From Alphaproteobacteria bacterium (GTDB lineage Bacteria; Pseudomonadota; Alphaproteobacteria; Caulobacterales; Aquidulcibacteraceae), in contig WGOB01000008.1 of NCBI GenBank assembly GCA_016124255.1, forward strand, positions 62,001 to 126,000: DNA of 64,000 nt. The letters are read 5' to 3'. Shown here one piece after another: positions 19,631-33,374 of the stretch. The position numbers were made by a program, and so were the translations under genes. How positions within the stretch are numbered: the stretch's first letter is position 1; each line of letters starts with the position of its first letter. The notes under the pieces are model-generated. The model was not told where the DNA came from and ran no database searches. It saw nothing but the letters and a program-made list of their open reading frames with translations.

Positions 19631-20331
19631 GCGCGCACCAGCTCCATCGCGTTGGAGATGTAGAAACCGCTCGTCACGCGCTCGCTGCGCTCGATCCGCC
19701 AGCCCGCGAACGCCGGCATCCGCGCGACCGCCCGGCGCAGGAACGATTCCGCCATCGGCTCGATCGAAGGCGCGCGGTCGCCGCGCGGCATGAGCCGCCC
19801 CGCCGCATGCATCACTGTCAGCGCCGGCGTGCGCGGCGCAAACGTGAACACGATCGAGCGCCGCGTGCGCTGCGCGAGCCCGGCCAGCACGCTGACGACT
19901 TCGCTGCGCGGATAATGGATGAGCGAATCCATCGCCAGCACGTGGTCGAAGCCGCCATGCGCAGCGTCCGCCATGTCGCCGACCATGAATTGCACGCGCC
20001 CCCGCCCGGGTTGCGCCGCACGGTCCCGCGCGAGTGCAATGAGGTTCTCCGCGATGTCGATCGCCAGCACCTCCGCGCCGCGCGCCGCCATCACCGCCGC
20101 CGCATCGCCGGCGCCGCAGCCCGCGTCGAGCGTGCGCATCCCGGAGAGATCCTGCGGCAGCCAGGAGAGCAGCGCCGCGCGCATCCGGTCGCGCCCCGCC
20201 CGCACGGTCGCGCGGATCTTGCTGACCGGCGCATCCGATGTCAGCCGCGCCCATGCATCGAATGCGGTCCGGTCGAAATAGGTCTCGATCTGGTCGCGGC
20301 GTTGATCGTAGGCCGGTGCGTCGAACGTCAT
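19627..20331 (-). CDS. bchM: Magnesium protoporphyrin IX methyltransferase BchM
   Basis: YDQRRDQIETYFDRTAFDAWARLTSDAPVSKIRATVRAGRDRMRA...TLDAGCGAGDAA. Confidence 0.95.
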   Translation of the reverse strand: MTFDAPAYDQRRDQIETYFDRTAFDAWARLTSDAPVSKIRATVRAGRDRMRAALLSWLPQDLSGMRTLDAGCGAGDAAAVMAARGAEVLAIDIAENLIALARDRAAQPGRGRVQFMVGDMADAAHGGFDHVLAMDSLIHYPRSEVVSVLAGLAQRTRRSIVFTFAPRTPALTVMHAAGRLMPRGDRAPSIEPMAESFLRRAVARMPAFAGWRIERSERVTSGFYISNAMELVRA

Positions 20332-20335
20332 GGCG

Positions 20336-21247
<912 letters not shown>

Positions 21248-24200
21248 CTAGGCCGTGATCCCTTCCATGCGATCTTCAAGCTCGGCGGTCGCGGAATGCA
21301 GCGCATCGAGCGTTTCCTGATCGGGGTTCCAGTATGCGCGCTCGTGCGCCTCCAGGAGGCGGTTGGCGAGGCGGGCGGAGGCTTTCGGGTTGAGCGCGGC
21401 GAGCCGGCGCCGCATCTCCGGATCGATCACGTAGGTTTCGCTGATGCGCTGATAGATCCACGGCGCGACATCCTGCGTTGTCGCCGACCAGCCGAACGTG
21501 TTCGTCACCTGCGATTCGATGTGCCGCACGCCCTCCGCGCCGTGCGCCAGCAGGCTTTCGAACCAGCGCGGGTTCAGCGTGCGCGCATGCGTTTCAAGCG
21601 CCAGCTGCTCGGCCAGCGTGCGCACCGCGCCGTCGCCGCCCCCGGTCTCATCGCCGATATAGACCGCGCTCTTCATCCCGCGCACGCGCGCCACCGCCCG
21701 GCTGATCCCGCCCAGCGCATCGACGTAGTGATCAATCGAGGTGACGCCGAGCTCGGCCGATTCCAGGCTCTGATACGTGAAATCCACCCGCTTCAGGATC
21801 GATTCCAGCACCTTCGTCTGCCGCACCGCCGCGCCCTTGCGCCCGTAGGCGAAGCTCTTGCGCGCCATGAATGCGTCGGCGAGATCGTCCTCCTGGCTCC
21901 AGCACCCGGCGTCAATCATCTGGTTGACGTTCGCGCCGTACGCGCCTTCGGCGTTGGAGAACACGCGCAGCGCCGCCGTCTCCATGTCGCAGCCCTCGCT
22001 GGCGCAGAGGTCCAGCGCGTGCTTGCGCACGAAGTTCGCTTCCGGCGCCTCGTCCGCGGTCGCTGCGAGATACGCTGCTTCCGCCAGCATCCGCACCTGC
22101 GGCGCAAGCAGATCGCGGAAAATCCCCGACAGCGTCATCACCACGTCGATGCGCGGGCGGCCAAGCGCCGCAAGCGGAATGAGTTGCGCCCCGCACAGCC
22201 GGTCATAGGAATCAAACCGCGGCGCGGCGCCCATCAGCGCCAGCGCCTGCGCGATCGGGCGGCCCTCGTTCTTCAGATTGTCCGATCCCCACAGCACCAT
22301 CGCGATCGATTCCGGCGTTGGGTTCCCGGCGCTGTGGTGGCGGTCGAGCAGGCGGCGCGCCTGCGCCTGGCCCGCGCGCAACGCAAACGCGCTGGGAAGC
22401 CGCGTCGGGTCGAAGCCGTGAATGTTGCGCCCCGTCGGCAGCACCTCGGGATTGCGCGCGATGTCGCCCCCCGGCGCCGGACGGATATAGCCCCCATCGA
22501 GCGCTGCGATCAGTGCGGGCAATTCATGGTCGCGCTTCAGCGCCTGGTCCGCGCGGGCGAGCGCGCGCATCGCCTCCAGCGCCTCGCGCGATGTCTTCAC
22601 GCCATTGTGCGAAAGCGCCGCCGCCGGGCTCGCGCCGCTGACCAGCGCCTCGATCGCCGCGCGCGGCGGCGCCGCGCCGCGTGCGTCCGCGATCGCCTCC
22701 AGCATATCCGCGCGCGCCTGCGCGTCGGGCGGCGCGCCGATCACGTGCAGGCCAGCCGGGATCAGCGCGCGTTCGACCTCGGCGACGCGCGCCTGGATCG
22801 CCGTGATCGCCTCGTCCTGGATGTCGAGCGCGCGTGCTTGCTCGCGGATATGCGCTTCCAGGTCCGCGCGTTCGTCCGCATGTGGCGCAAGCGTGCGCCA
22901 GCGGTCGATCATGTCGCGTACGTCGCGCAGGCCCTTGTGCAGCCCCGCGCGCGCCAGCGGCGGCGTCAGGTAGGAGATCAGCGTTGCGCCGCTGCGCCGC
23001 CGCGCCAGCGCGCCTTCGCTCGGATTATTCGCCGCGTAGAGATAAAAGTGCGGGCAATCGCCGATCAGCCGCTCCGGCCAGCACGCGCCCGATAGGCCCG
23101 TCTGCTTGCCCGGCATGAACTCGAGCGCGCCGTGCATGCCGAAATGCACGATCGCGTCGGCGGCGAAGTCCTCGCGGATATAGCGGTAGAACGCCGAGAA
23201 CGCGTGCGTCGGCGCGAAGCTTGTCTCGAACATGAGCCGCATCGGATCGCCTTCGGTCCCGAACGGCGGCTGGATCCCGACGAACGCATTCCCGAACGCG
23301 GCGCCGAGAACGAAGATCGCGCGCCCGTCGCTGAGCTGCCGCCCGGGCGCGGGGCCCCATTGCGCTTCGATCTCCGCGAGGTGCGGCTCGCGGCGCACGA
23401 AATCGTCGGCGCTCACCCGCGCATGAACGTTGGCGTCCGCGCCGGTATCCGCGCCCACATTGAGGATCGCGTCGCGCAGCGCCTCGGCGCTGTCGGGCAC
23501 ATCGACCGTGTAGCCCGCTGCAGCCAAGGTCTTGAGCGTGTTGTGAAGCGAGGCGAAGACGTCGAGATACGCCGCCGTGCCCGTCGCGCCCGCATTCGGC
23601 GGGAAATTGAACAGCACGAGCGCGATCTTTCGCTCAGCGCGCGTGCGCCGGCGCAGCGCCGCCAGCTTCGCCGCCCGCGCCGCGAGCGCCGCCGCGCGTT
23701 CGGGGCACGCCTCCATCGCCCGCTCCCCGGCGGCCGCGCTCGATCCGTAGGACGTCGCCAGCGCCGCGCTCCCGCCGCGGCCGCCGAACACCATCGGCGA
23801 GATCGCGCCGTCAAGTTCGGGGATCGCGATCATCATCGTGGATTCGATCGGCGTCAGGCCCGTGATCGATGCGCGCCACGCGGCGAGTGTCTGGAATTCC
23901 AGCGGCTGCGCGGCGATGTAGGGCGTATCGAGCCGCGCCAGGATCTCTTCCGCAGCGTGCGCGTCGCTATAGGCCGGCCCGCCCACAAGCGAGAACCCGG
24001 TCAGCGAGATCACGACGTCGACGCACGGCGCGCCGTCCTTGAAGAAATAGCGCTCGATCGCGGGGCGCGCGTCGAGCCCTGCAGCGTACACCGGCAGCAC
24101 CGCCAGCCCGCGCGCTTCCAGCGCAGCGATCACGCCGTCATAATGGCCGGTGTCCTTCGCCAGCACGTAGCTGCGCAGCAAGACGAGGCCCGCTGTCCCG

Positions 24201-24937
24201 CGCACGTCGCGAGGCCGCGGGATTGCGTGCGCATCCGCAACCATCAGGCCGTCCGCACGCGGATGATAGAGCCCGACGTCCGGATAGAGAATCGGGGGCG
24301 GCGCCGTCACCGTCTCGCGCAAACCTCTCCGCGGGCCGTCCGCATAGCGCCCGATCAGGAACCGAACCAGTGCTTCGAGGTTTTCCGCCGAGCCCGACAG
24401 CCAATATTGCATCGTCAGGAAGTACGCCCGCAGGTCCTGCGCCGCGCCGGGGATGAATTTCAGGAGCTTCGGCAGCCGCCGCAGCATCGCCATTTGCCCC
24501 GCGCCCGAGCCGCTGCGCGCGCGCGAGCCGCGCAGTCGCTTCAGCATTTTCATCGGGCCTTTGTCGGCGCCGTCCATGCGGAAGTCGCCCATCCGCGTCA
24601 CGCGGATCACTTCGCCGGCCGACAGCGCGCCCACCATCACATCGCACGCATCGCGCCGCGCAATCAGGTCTCCCAGCACCGCCTGGATGTGGTCTTCCAT
24701 GAACAGCATCGTCGCCACGACGACGTCGCCCCGCGCGATGTCGGCGCGGCAGCGCGCCAGCGCGTCCGCATCCTCCGCCCAGTCCGACGCCGCGTGCAGC
24801 GTAAGCGACAGCCCGGGAATCTCCCGCTGCAGCGCTGCTTCCGCGCGCCGCACGACGCCGGCGAGGTGATTGTCCAGCGAGACAATCACCACCCGGACGG
24901 GCGCGCTCTCAGCGCTGGAAATGGCTCTTTGCGTCAT
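21248..24937 (-). CDS. bchH: Magnesium chelatase subunit H (BchH)
   Basis: 1229-aa CobN/Mg-chelatase family; [14 protein letters not shown]..., [25 protein letters not shown] position. Confidence 0.97.
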   Translation of the reverse strand: MTQRAISSAESAPVRVVIVSLDNHLAGVVRRAEAALQREIPGLSLTLHAASDWAEDADALARCRADIARGDVVVATMLFMEDHIQAVLGDLIARRDACDVMVGALSAGEVIRVTRMGDFRMDGADKGPMKMLKRLRGSRARSGSGAGQMAMLRRLPKLLKFIPGAAQDLRAYFLTMQYWLSGSAENLEALVRFLIGRYADGPRRGLRETVTAPPPILYPDVGLYHPRADGLMVADAHAIPRPRDVRGTAGLVLLRSYVLAKDTGHYDGVIAALEARGLAVLPVYAAGLDARPAIERYFFKDGAPCVDVVISLTGFSLVGGPAYSDAHAAEEILARLDTPYIAAQPLEFQTLAAWRASITGLTPIESTMMIAIPELDGAISPMVFGGRGGSAALATSYGSSAAAGERAMEACPERAAALAARAAKLAALRRRTRAERKIALVLFNFPPNAGATGTAAYLDVFASLHNTLKTLAAAGYTVDVPDSAEALRDAILNVGADTGADANVHARVSADDFVRREPHLAEIEAQWGPAPGRQLSDGRAIFVLGAAFGNAFVGIQPPFGTEGDPMRLMFETSFAPTHAFSAFYRYIREDFAADAIVHFGMHGALEFMPGKQTGLSGACWPERLIGDCPHFYLYAANNPSEGALARRRSGATLISYLTPPLARAGLHKGLRDVRDMIDRWRTLAPHADERADLEAHIREQARALDIQDEAITAIQARVAEVERALIPAGLHVIGAPPDAQARADMLEAIADARGAAPPRAAIEALVSGASPAAALSHNGVKTSREALEAMRALARADQALKRDHELPALIAALDGGYIRPAPGGDIARNPEVLPTGRNIHGFDPTRLPSAFALRAGQAQARRLLDRHHSAGNPTPESIAMVLWGSDNLKNEGRPIAQALALMGAAPRFDSYDRLCGAQLIPLAALGRPRIDVVMTLSGIFRDLLAPQVRMLAEAAYLAATADEAPEANFVRKHALDLCASEGCDMETAALRVFSNAEGAYGANVNQMIDAGCWSQEDDLADAFMARKSFAYGRKGAAVRQTKVLESILKRVDFTYQSLESAELGVTSIDHYVDALGGISRAVARVRGMKSAVYIGDETGGGDGAVRTLAEQLALETHARTLNPRWFESLLAHGAEGVRHIESQVTNTFGWSATTQDVAPWIYQRISETYVIDPEMRRRLAALNPKASARLANRLLEAHERAYWNPDQETLDALHSATAELEDRMEGITA

Positions 24938-26435
24938 AAAGCGTATCGACGTCGATGGCGGCCACGCCGTGCAGCGCGGCGTAGGCTTCGGTGTTGCGGC
25001 GCGCTTTCCCGCGCACGAAGAACGGAATCTTGGCGAGTTCGGCTTCGGCCGCGTGCGACCAGACGATGGCCGCCGCGCTTGGCGTTGCTTCAGGCTGCGG
25101 CGCCGGCGCGGCTTCCAGGTGCGAGGGGCCGGCGCCGTCGTGGAATTCGAAATCGTCGCGGAACATCGCCAGCAGGTGCTCTTCCAGCCCCATCACCAGC
25201 GGATGCACCCATGTGTCGAACAGCACATTGGCGCCTTCAAACCCCATCTGCGGCGCATGGCGCGCGGGATAATCCTGCACGTGCGCCGGCGCGGAGATCA
25301 CCGCGCAGCCGATCTTCAGCCGCTTGGCGATGTGCCGCTCCATCTGCGTGCCGAGCACGAGCTCCGGCTGCAGCGCCGCGATCGCGTGTTCCACGTCGAG
25401 ATAATCGTCGGTGATCAGCGCGTCGCAGCCGATCTCCGCCGCGGCCGCGCGCACCTCGCGTGCGAACTCGCGCGCATACGTGCCGATCCCGACGACCTCG
25501 AAACCCATCTCCTCGCGCGCCACGCGTTGCGCTGCGAGCACGTGCGTCGCATCGCCGAAGATGAACACGCGCTTCCCGGTCAGATAATTGGAATCCACCG
25601 AGCGCGACCACCACGGCAGCCGCAGGTCCGCTTCGATATCCGCCGGCGCCGCAAGGCCCGTCAGCGCACACACTTCCGCGATGAACGCGCGCGTGGCGTT
25701 CACGCCGATCGGCGTGGTGCGGATGATCTTCTGCCCGTAGGTGCGCTCCAGCCACCGCGCGGCCTGATCCCCGGTCTCGGGATAGAGCAGCACGTTGAAA
25801 TCGGCGTGGCCGAGGCGCGCCAGGTCGCTCGGCGCGGCGCCGAGCGGAGCGCAGACATTCACGTCCACGCCCAGCCGACCGAGCAGCGTCGTCAATTCCC
25901 GCACGTCGTCGCGGCAGCGGAAGCCAAGCGCCGTCGCGCCCAGAAGATTGCAGCTGGGCCGCGTCTTCGTCGCCGGCGCCGCCGCCGCGCGCGCGGGATC
26001 GGCGAAGAACCGCACGAGCTGATAGAACGTCTCGCCCGCCCCCCAATTCTCTTTCTTCTGATAGGACGGCAGATCGAGCGCGATCACCGGAACCGGCAGA
26101 TCGAGCGCACGCGCCAGCCCGCCCGGATCGTCTTGGATCAGCTCGCCTGTGCACGAGGCGCCGACGAGCAGCGCCTCCGGCTTGAAGCGCGCATACGCAT
26201 CGCGCGCCGCGTTCTTGAACAGCTCCGCGGTATCGCCGCTCAGGTCGCGCGCCTGGAACGTGGTGTAGGTCACCGGCGGGCGCGCATCGCGCCGCTCGAT
26301 CATCGTGAACAGGAGGTCCGCGTAGGTGTCGCCCTGCGGCGCGTGCAGCACGTAGTGCACGCGGCGCATCGCCGTCGCGACGCGCATCGCGCCGACGTGC
26401 GGCGGCCCCTCATATGTCCACACCGCAAGCTTCAT
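24909..26435 (-). CDS. bchB: Light-independent protochlorophyllide reductase subunit B (BchB)
   Basis: [73 protein letters not shown]. Confidence 0.97.
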   Translation of the reverse strand: MKLAVWTYEGPPHVGAMRVATAMRRVHYVLHAPQGDTYADLLFTMIERRDARPPVTYTTFQARDLSGDTAELFKNAARDAYARFKPEALLVGASCTGELIQDDPGGLARALDLPVPVIALDLPSYQKKENWGAGETFYQLVRFFADPARAAAAPATKTRPSCNLLGATALGFRCRDDVRELTTLLGRLGVDVNVCAPLGAAPSDLARLGHADFNVLLYPETGDQAARWLERTYGQKIIRTTPIGVNATRAFIAEVCALTGLAAPADIEADLRLPWWSRSVDSNYLTGKRVFIFGDATHVLAAQRVAREEMGFEVVGIGTYAREFAREVRAAAAEIGCDALITDDYLDVEHAIAALQPELVLGTQMERHIAKRLKIGCAVISAPAHVQDYPARHAPQMGFEGANVLFDTWVHPLVMGLEEHLLAMFRDDFEFHDGAGPSHLEAAPAPQPEATPSAAAIVWSHAAEAELAKIPFFVRGKARRNTEAYAALHGVAAIDVDTLYDAKSHFQR

Positions 26436-26438
26436 CGG

Positions 26439-28381
<1,943 letters not shown>

Positions 28382-28443
28382 GGCGCCCTCCGGCAGAGGG
28401 AGGAAGCCTAGGTGTGCCCCCACAGAGTGTCAAGAAAACTCAA

Positions 28444-28461
28444 CGTCCAATCAGATTGACA
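28444..28461. promoter_or_regulatory. PpsR/CrtJ-like operator between bchF and ppaA; an overlapping weaker half-match at 28428-28445
   Basis: CGTCCAATCAGATTGACA (CGT-N12-ACA); also TGTCAAGAAAACTCAACG (TGT-N12-ACG). Confidence 0.65.
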
Positions 28462-28669
28462 CACTCTCTTTTTTAACGAACATTCTTCTCGCGTATTTTG
28501 GTCGCATGTCGTACACAATGTCGCACCGGCAGCCACGCATTGCGGGCAACAGCGGCGGGCGCCGCCGGGGTAGGGAGACGCCTGCTCGCGCCCAGAGGCG
28601 CGTTCAGGAGAGTCGCGGCCAGCGGAGCCCGCGCGATATAAAGAAGCCTTCGCCAACGAAGGGGGTCTC

Positions 28670-29572
28670 ATGGCCAGCCTTCCAACACCCAGCCTCAAGC
28701 CCCGTCCGGGGGGCGGATTCGACTCCTGCGCCGACTACGAAGCGTTCGGCTACGCCACGCGCGCTGCGCCCAGAAGCGGCGCGCACAACCCCCAGGAAAC
28801 GGCGCTCGCGCGCCTCGTCGAGGGCGAGATCATTCCCCGCCTGATGATGGCCCAACGCGCCCATCGTCCCCGGATGCCGGGCGGCGAGGCGATCGGCGCG
28901 GCCACGATCAACCCTGATTCGGCTGAGAGTTTTGCCCAATTGGCGCTCGCCGAGGATCACCTCTCTTTGCTGGCGATAGTCGGTGAATTGCTCCAGCGCG
29001 GCGCGCCGATGGAGGCGATCTATCTCGACCTTCTGGCCCCGGCCGCCCGCCGGCTGGGCGAGTACTGGACCGAGGATTCAGCGTCCTTCGCCGACGTCAC
29101 AATCGCGCTTTCGCGGCTCCACCAGGTTGTGCGCGAACTGAGCCTCCACGGTCCCGCCAGCGAGGGCGACGCCCATCACGGACGCAGCGCCTATCTGATG
29201 GCGTGCCCCGGAGAGCAGCACACGTTCGGCCTGTTGATCGTCGAGGAATTCTTCCGCCGGGCCGGCTGGCGCACGTGGTCGGACCCCGCGGCAACCGCGG
29301 AGGAGGCCGCCGAAATGGTCGCCAGTCGCCGGTTTGATGTGTTCGGCATGACAGTGAGTTGTGACGCACGGCTTGAACAGATTGCGCCGTTGCTTATTCT
29401 GATCCGTAGCGCTTCGAAGAATCCGGACCTCCACGTCCTGGTCGGCGGGCGCTTGTTTCTCGAGCGCCCCGACCTCGTTGCGCGCGTGGGAGCAGACGGC
29501 GCTGCCGCTGACGGCGCGGAGGCGGTGCTGAAGGCCGAAAGCGCGGTGCGCCAATTGGCGAACCGCGCCTAA
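28670..29572 (+). CDS. ppaA: PpaA/AerR-type B12-binding (SCHIC) antirepressor
   Basis: EDHLSLLAIVGELLQRGAPMEAIYLDLLAPAARRLGEYWTEDSASFADVTIALSRLHQVVREL...CPGEQHTFGLLIVEEFFRRAGW; directly upstream of ppsR. Confidence 0.9.
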   Translation: MASLPTPSLKPRPGGGFDSCADYEAFGYATRAAPRSGAHNPQETALARLVEGEIIPRLMMAQRAHRPRMPGGEAIGAATINPDSAESFAQLALAEDHLSLLAIVGELLQRGAPMEAIYLDLLAPAARRLGEYWTEDSASFADVTIALSRLHQVVRELSLHGPASEGDAHHGRSAYLMACPGEQHTFGLLIVEEFFRRAGWRTWSDPAATAEEAAEMVASRRFDVFGMTVSCDARLEQIAPLLILIRSASKNPDLHVLVGGRLFLERPDLVARVGADGAAADGAEAVLKAESAVRQLANRA

Positions 29573-29605
29573 GCGTACTTGAATTGGCCGCCGCGGTCGG
29601 GGTCG

Positions 29606-31030
29606 ATGAACACGCAGAATGCTCTTCCCCCCAAGACAGACAGGGCGTTTGCGCGCGCGAATCTCGGACCGATAGAGGCCGACGCCGCCGCCAAGATCCT
29701 GGCGTCTGTGGGCGATGTTGCGATGATCGTCGACGCGGACGGTATCGTGCGCGATCTGGCTGTCGGCAATCTTGATCTGGCGCGCGATGGAGTGGGCGAT
29801 TGGCTGGACAAGCGCTGGGCCGATCTCGTCACTGTCGAAAGCCGCATCAAGGTTGAGGAATTGCTCCGCGACGCGAGCGACGACGGCCGCGGCCGCTGGC
29901 GCGAGATCAACCATGCGACCCCGCGCGGCGGCGAAATCGCAGTGCGCTACATCGCTGTCGGCGTCGGCGATCGCGCCGTCGTCATCGGCCGCGACCATCG
30001 CGCCGCCGCCGCCCTGCAGCAGCGTCTCATCCAGGCGCAACAGGCGCTTGAACGCGATTATGCGCGCCTGCGCGACGCCGAGGCCCGCTACCGCCTGCTC
30101 TTCCAACTCGCGACCGAGCCGGTCGTCATCGTCGACGCCGCAAGCAAAAAGATCGTCGAAGCCAATCCCGCCGCCGAGCGTCTCGTCGGCGGCGCCGACA
30201 GCGGCCTGATCGGCCGCGCGTTCGCAAAGGCGTTCGACGCCGACTCCCAAGAAGACGCCGCAGCGCTTCTCGCCGTCGCCAACGCCGCCGCGCGCGCGAA
30301 CGACGAGGGCGCCAGCTTACGCGCCAACGGCCGCGCCTTCAGCGCCCGCGCCTCCATTTTCCGGGTGGACCGCACCAGTCTCTTCCTCGTCCGCCTGGCG
30401 CCCGCGGATGACGCCGGCGACGCGCGCCCGCGCAATCAACGCCTGATCGACGTGCTCGAACGTCTGCCCGACGCCTTCGTCGTCACCGACGCGGATTTGC
30501 GGATCCTCGAATGCAACGAGGCGTTTCTCCGCCTCGCCCGCATCGGCAGTCGCGAGCACGCGCTGCAGCATTCTTTGGGCGACTACCTCGCCCGCACCGA
30601 AGTTGAGCGCGACGTGCTCGTCGCCGGCCTGCGCGAACACGGCACGCTGCTCAACTACGCCTCCGTCCTGCGCGACACGCTCGGCGGCAGCGAGGGCGTG
30701 GAGCTCTCCGCGGTCCATGTCCCCGATGTGGACACGCCGTGCTTCGGCTTCATGATCCGTCTCGTCGGTCGTCGGCTGAATCAGACGTCGTCCGCGGTCG
30801 CCCAGGCGCTGCCGCGTTCGGTGGAGCAGCTCTCCCAGCTAGTCGGCCGCGTCACGCTGAAGGAATTGGTGCGCGAAACCACCGACATCGTGGAGCGCCT
30901 GTGCATCGAGGCGGCCCTTGAATTGACGGACAATAATCGTGCGTCAGCGGCCGAAATCCTCGGCCTCAGCCGCCAGAGCCTTTACTCGAAACTGCATCGC
31001 TACGGCATCGATTTCGGCGACGAAGCCTGA
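29606..31030 (+). CDS. ppsR: PpsR/CrtJ transcriptional repressor of photosynthesis genes
   Basis: PAS domains plus Fis-type HTH DIVERLCIEAALELTDNNRASAAEILGLSRQSLYSKLHRYGI (conserved HTH Cys present). Confidence 0.94.
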   Translation: MNTQNALPPKTDRAFARANLGPIEADAAAKILASVGDVAMIVDADGIVRDLAVGNLDLARDGVGDWLDKRWADLVTVESRIKVEELLRDASDDGRGRWREINHATPRGGEIAVRYIAVGVGDRAVVIGRDHRAAAALQQRLIQAQQALERDYARLRDAEARYRLLFQLATEPVVIVDAASKKIVEANPAAERLVGGADSGLIGRAFAKAFDADSQEDAAALLAVANAAARANDEGASLRANGRAFSARASIFRVDRTSLFLVRLAPADDAGDARPRNQRLIDVLERLPDAFVVTDADLRILECNEAFLRLARIGSREHALQHSLGDYLARTEVERDVLVAGLREHGTLLNYASVLRDTLGGSEGVELSAVHVPDVDTPCFGFMIRLVGRRLNQTSSAVAQALPRSVEQLSQLVGRVTLKELVRETTDIVERLCIEAALELTDNNRASAAEILGLSRQSLYSKLHRYGIDFGDEA

Positions 31031-31052
31031 CGTCCGGATATCGCCCGCAAAG

Positions 31053-31070
31053 CGTCCAATTTAATTGACA
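31053..31070. promoter_or_regulatory. PpsR/CrtJ-like operator overlapping the bchG -35 element
   Basis: CGTCCAATTTAATTGACA; TTGACA(31065-31070)-N17-TATTTT(31088-31093). Confidence 0.7.
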
Positions 31071-31098
31071 CTATTTTTGGTCAGCCATATTTTTCGGC

Positions 31099-32001
31099 AT
31101 GGCCCGTTCAGCCGCCGCGCCGTCGTCTTCATTGCCGCAGCCGCGCGCTGTGCTGGAGCTTCTGAAGCCGATCACATGGTTCCCGCCGATGTGGGCGTTC
31201 GCCTGCGGCGTGGTCTCCGCAGGCGCGGTCTGGGAGCTGCATTGGGGCATGGCGCTGGCGGGCGTGATCCTCGCAGGCCCGCTGCTCTGCGCCGCGAGCC
31301 AGGCGGTGAACGATTGGTACGATCGCCATGTCGACGCCATCAACGAGCCTGACCGCCCGATCCCTTCCGGCCGCGTGCCCGGCCGCTGGGGTCTTTATAT
31401 TGCGATCGCCTGGTCCGCGCTGGCGTTGGCCTGGGCCGCGGCCATGGGCGTGTGGATCTTCCTCGCCGCCAGCCTCGGCGTGCTGCTCTCGTGGCTCTAT
31501 AGCGCGCCGCCCGCGCGGCTGAAGCGGTCCGGCTGGCTCGGCCCCGCGGCTGTCGCGCTCTCCTATGAAGGCGTGGCCTGGTACGCCGGCGCCGCCGCCG
31601 TGCTCGCCGCCGCGCCGCGCTGGGAGATCATCGCCATCGCGCTGCTCTATAGCATCGGCGCCCACGGCATCATGACGCTGAACGACTTCAAGGCGATCGA
31701 GGGCGATCGCGCCACCGGCGTCCGCTCGCTGCCGGTCACGCTCGGCGTCGATCGCGCCGCCCAGCTCGCCTGCGTGATGATGATCGCGCCGCAGATCGTC
31801 GCCGGCGCGTTGCTGGCGGCGTGGGGTGCGCCATTCCACGCAGCGCTGATCGGCGCGCTGGTCGCAGCGCAGGCGCTGCTGTGCCTGCGCCTTGTGCGCG
31901 ATCCCCGTCGCTTCGCGCCCTGGTACAACGGCAGCGGCGTGCTTTTGTCCGTACTCGGAATGATGGTTTGCGCCGCGGCGCTCGCCGGCCTCGGCGGCTG
32001 A
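31099..32001 (+). CDS. bchG: Bacteriochlorophyll synthase BchG (prenyltransferase)
   Basis: PRAVLELLKPITWFPPMWAFACGVVSAG...QAVNDWYDRHVDAINEPDRPIPSGRVPG. Confidence 0.96.
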   Translation: MARSAAAPSSSLPQPRAVLELLKPITWFPPMWAFACGVVSAGAVWELHWGMALAGVILAGPLLCAASQAVNDWYDRHVDAINEPDRPIPSGRVPGRWGLYIAIAWSALALAWAAAMGVWIFLAASLGVLLSWLYSAPPARLKRSGWLGPAAVALSYEGVAWYAGAAAVLAAAPRWEIIAIALLYSIGAHGIMTLNDFKAIEGDRATGVRSLPVTLGVDRAAQLACVMMIAPQIVAGALLAAWGAPFHAALIGALVAAQALLCLRLVRDPRRFAPWYNGSGVLLSVLGMMVCAAALAGLGG

Positions 32002-32036
32002 CGGGCGCCGACGCGCGAAGGAGGAGGTGCGCAGTG

Positions 32037-33374
32037 ATGGGCTCTCACCGCTCTGATCAGAGCCTCAGCTGGCTGGGCGTCGTCCGCCTTGGCCTGGTGC
32101 AGACTGCCATCGGCGCGATCGTCGTGCTCACCACGTCGACGCTCAACCGCGTGATGGTCGTCGAATATGCGCTTCCCGCGATGATCCCCGCGGCGCTGGT
32201 CGGCTGGCACTACGCCATCCAATTGTCCCGCCCGCGCTGGGGCTTCGGCTCCGATCTCGGCCGTCGCCGCACGCCCTGGATCATCGGCGGCATGGGCGTT
32301 CTGGCGCTCGGCGCCATCGCCGCCACCGACGCCGCCGTGATCATCGCCGGCTCGCCGGTCTTCGGCGCCGCTCTCGCCATCGTCGCGTTCACGATGATTG
32401 GGATCGGCGTCGGCGCGGCGGGCACGTCGCTTCTCGCGCTGCTCGCCTCGCACACGGCGCCGGCGCGTCGCCCGGCCGCCGCCGCCATCACCTGGATCAT
32501 GATGATCTTCGGCATCGCCGGCACAGCGGGCGTCGCCGGCGCGTTCCTCGATCCGTTCTCCGCGCAGCGCCTCGCGCTCGTCGCCACCGGCGTCGCCGGC
32601 GCCGCGTTTCTGCTGGCCACGGTCGCGATCTGGGGCGTCGAGCGCGCACGCGTCGTCGCGCAGGAAGAGGAGGCCGGTCCCTGCCCGCGCTTCACCGCCG
32701 TCCTGCGCGAGATCTGGGCCGAGCCGATGGCGCGGCGTTTCACGATCTTCGTCTTTGTCTCGATGCTCGCCTACAGCGCCCAAGATCTCATCCTTGAGCC
32801 CTATGCCGGCTTCGTCTTCGAGATGACTCCCGGCCAGTCGACGCAGCTTGCCGGCGTGCAGCACGGCGGCGTGCTCATTGGCATGATCCTCGTGGGTCTC
32901 TTCGGCGCCCGGTTCGGCGATCCGCGCCGCCTCTGGATGCAGCGCTGGACCATCGCCGGCTGCGTCGGCTCCGCCGCTGCGATCGCCGCGCTCGCCTTCT
33001 CCAGCCAGGTCGGCGTCGGTTGGCCATTGGCGGCGAACGTGTTCGTGCTCGGCTTCGCCAACGGCGTCTTCGCCGTCGCCGCGATCGGCTCGATGATGGG
33101 TCTCGCCGGCGCCGGCCAGGCGCGCCGCGAAGGCGTGCGCATGGGTGTTTGGGGCGCAGCGCAGGCCGTCGCCTTCGGTCTGGGCGGCTTTTTGGGGGCC
33201 GCCGGCGTCGATGCGCTGCGCAGCCTGCTGGCGCAGGATCAACTTGCCTTCGCCCTCGTATTCGCCGCCGAAGCGGCGCTGTTCATCGGTGCAGCGTTCC
33301 TGGCGCTGCGTCTCGACGCGTCGCGCGCAAGCGCGCCTGCGCCCATCGGCGATTTGGAAGGGGCCCGTTCATGA
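32037..33374 (+). CDS. PucC/BCD-family MFS transporter (ORF428/bch2-like)
   Basis: LSWLGVVRLGLVQTAIGAIVVLTTSTLNRVMVVEYALPAMIPAALVGWHYAIQLSRPRWGFGSDLGRRRTPWIIGGM; between bchG and bchP. Confidence 0.9.
   Translation: MGSHRSDQSLSWLGVVRLGLVQTAIGAIVVLTTSTLNRVMVVEYALPAMIPAALVGWHYAIQLSRPRWGFGSDLGRRRTPWIIGGMGVLALGAIAATDAAVIIAGSPVFGAALAIVAFTMIGIGVGAAGTSLLALLASHTAPARRPAAAAITWIMMIFGIAGTAGVAGAFLDPFSAQRLALVATGVAGAAFLLATVAIWGVERARVVAQEEEAGPCPRFTAVLREIWAEPMARRFTIFVFVSMLAYSAQDLILEPYAGFVFEMTPGQSTQLAGVQHGGVLIGMILVGLFGARFGDPRRLWMQRWTIAGCVGSAAAIAALAFSSQVGVGWPLAANVFVLGFANGVFAVAAIGSMMGLAGAGQARREGVRMGVWGAAQAVAFGLGGFLGAAGVDALRSLLAQDQLAFALVFAAEAALFIGAAFLALRLDASRASAPAPIGDLEGARS

Noticed and set aside
31647-33242. 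531-aa minus-strand ORF opposite bchG and ORF428
   Set aside because: Asp/Glu/Gly/Arg-rich antisense shadow frame; no domain.
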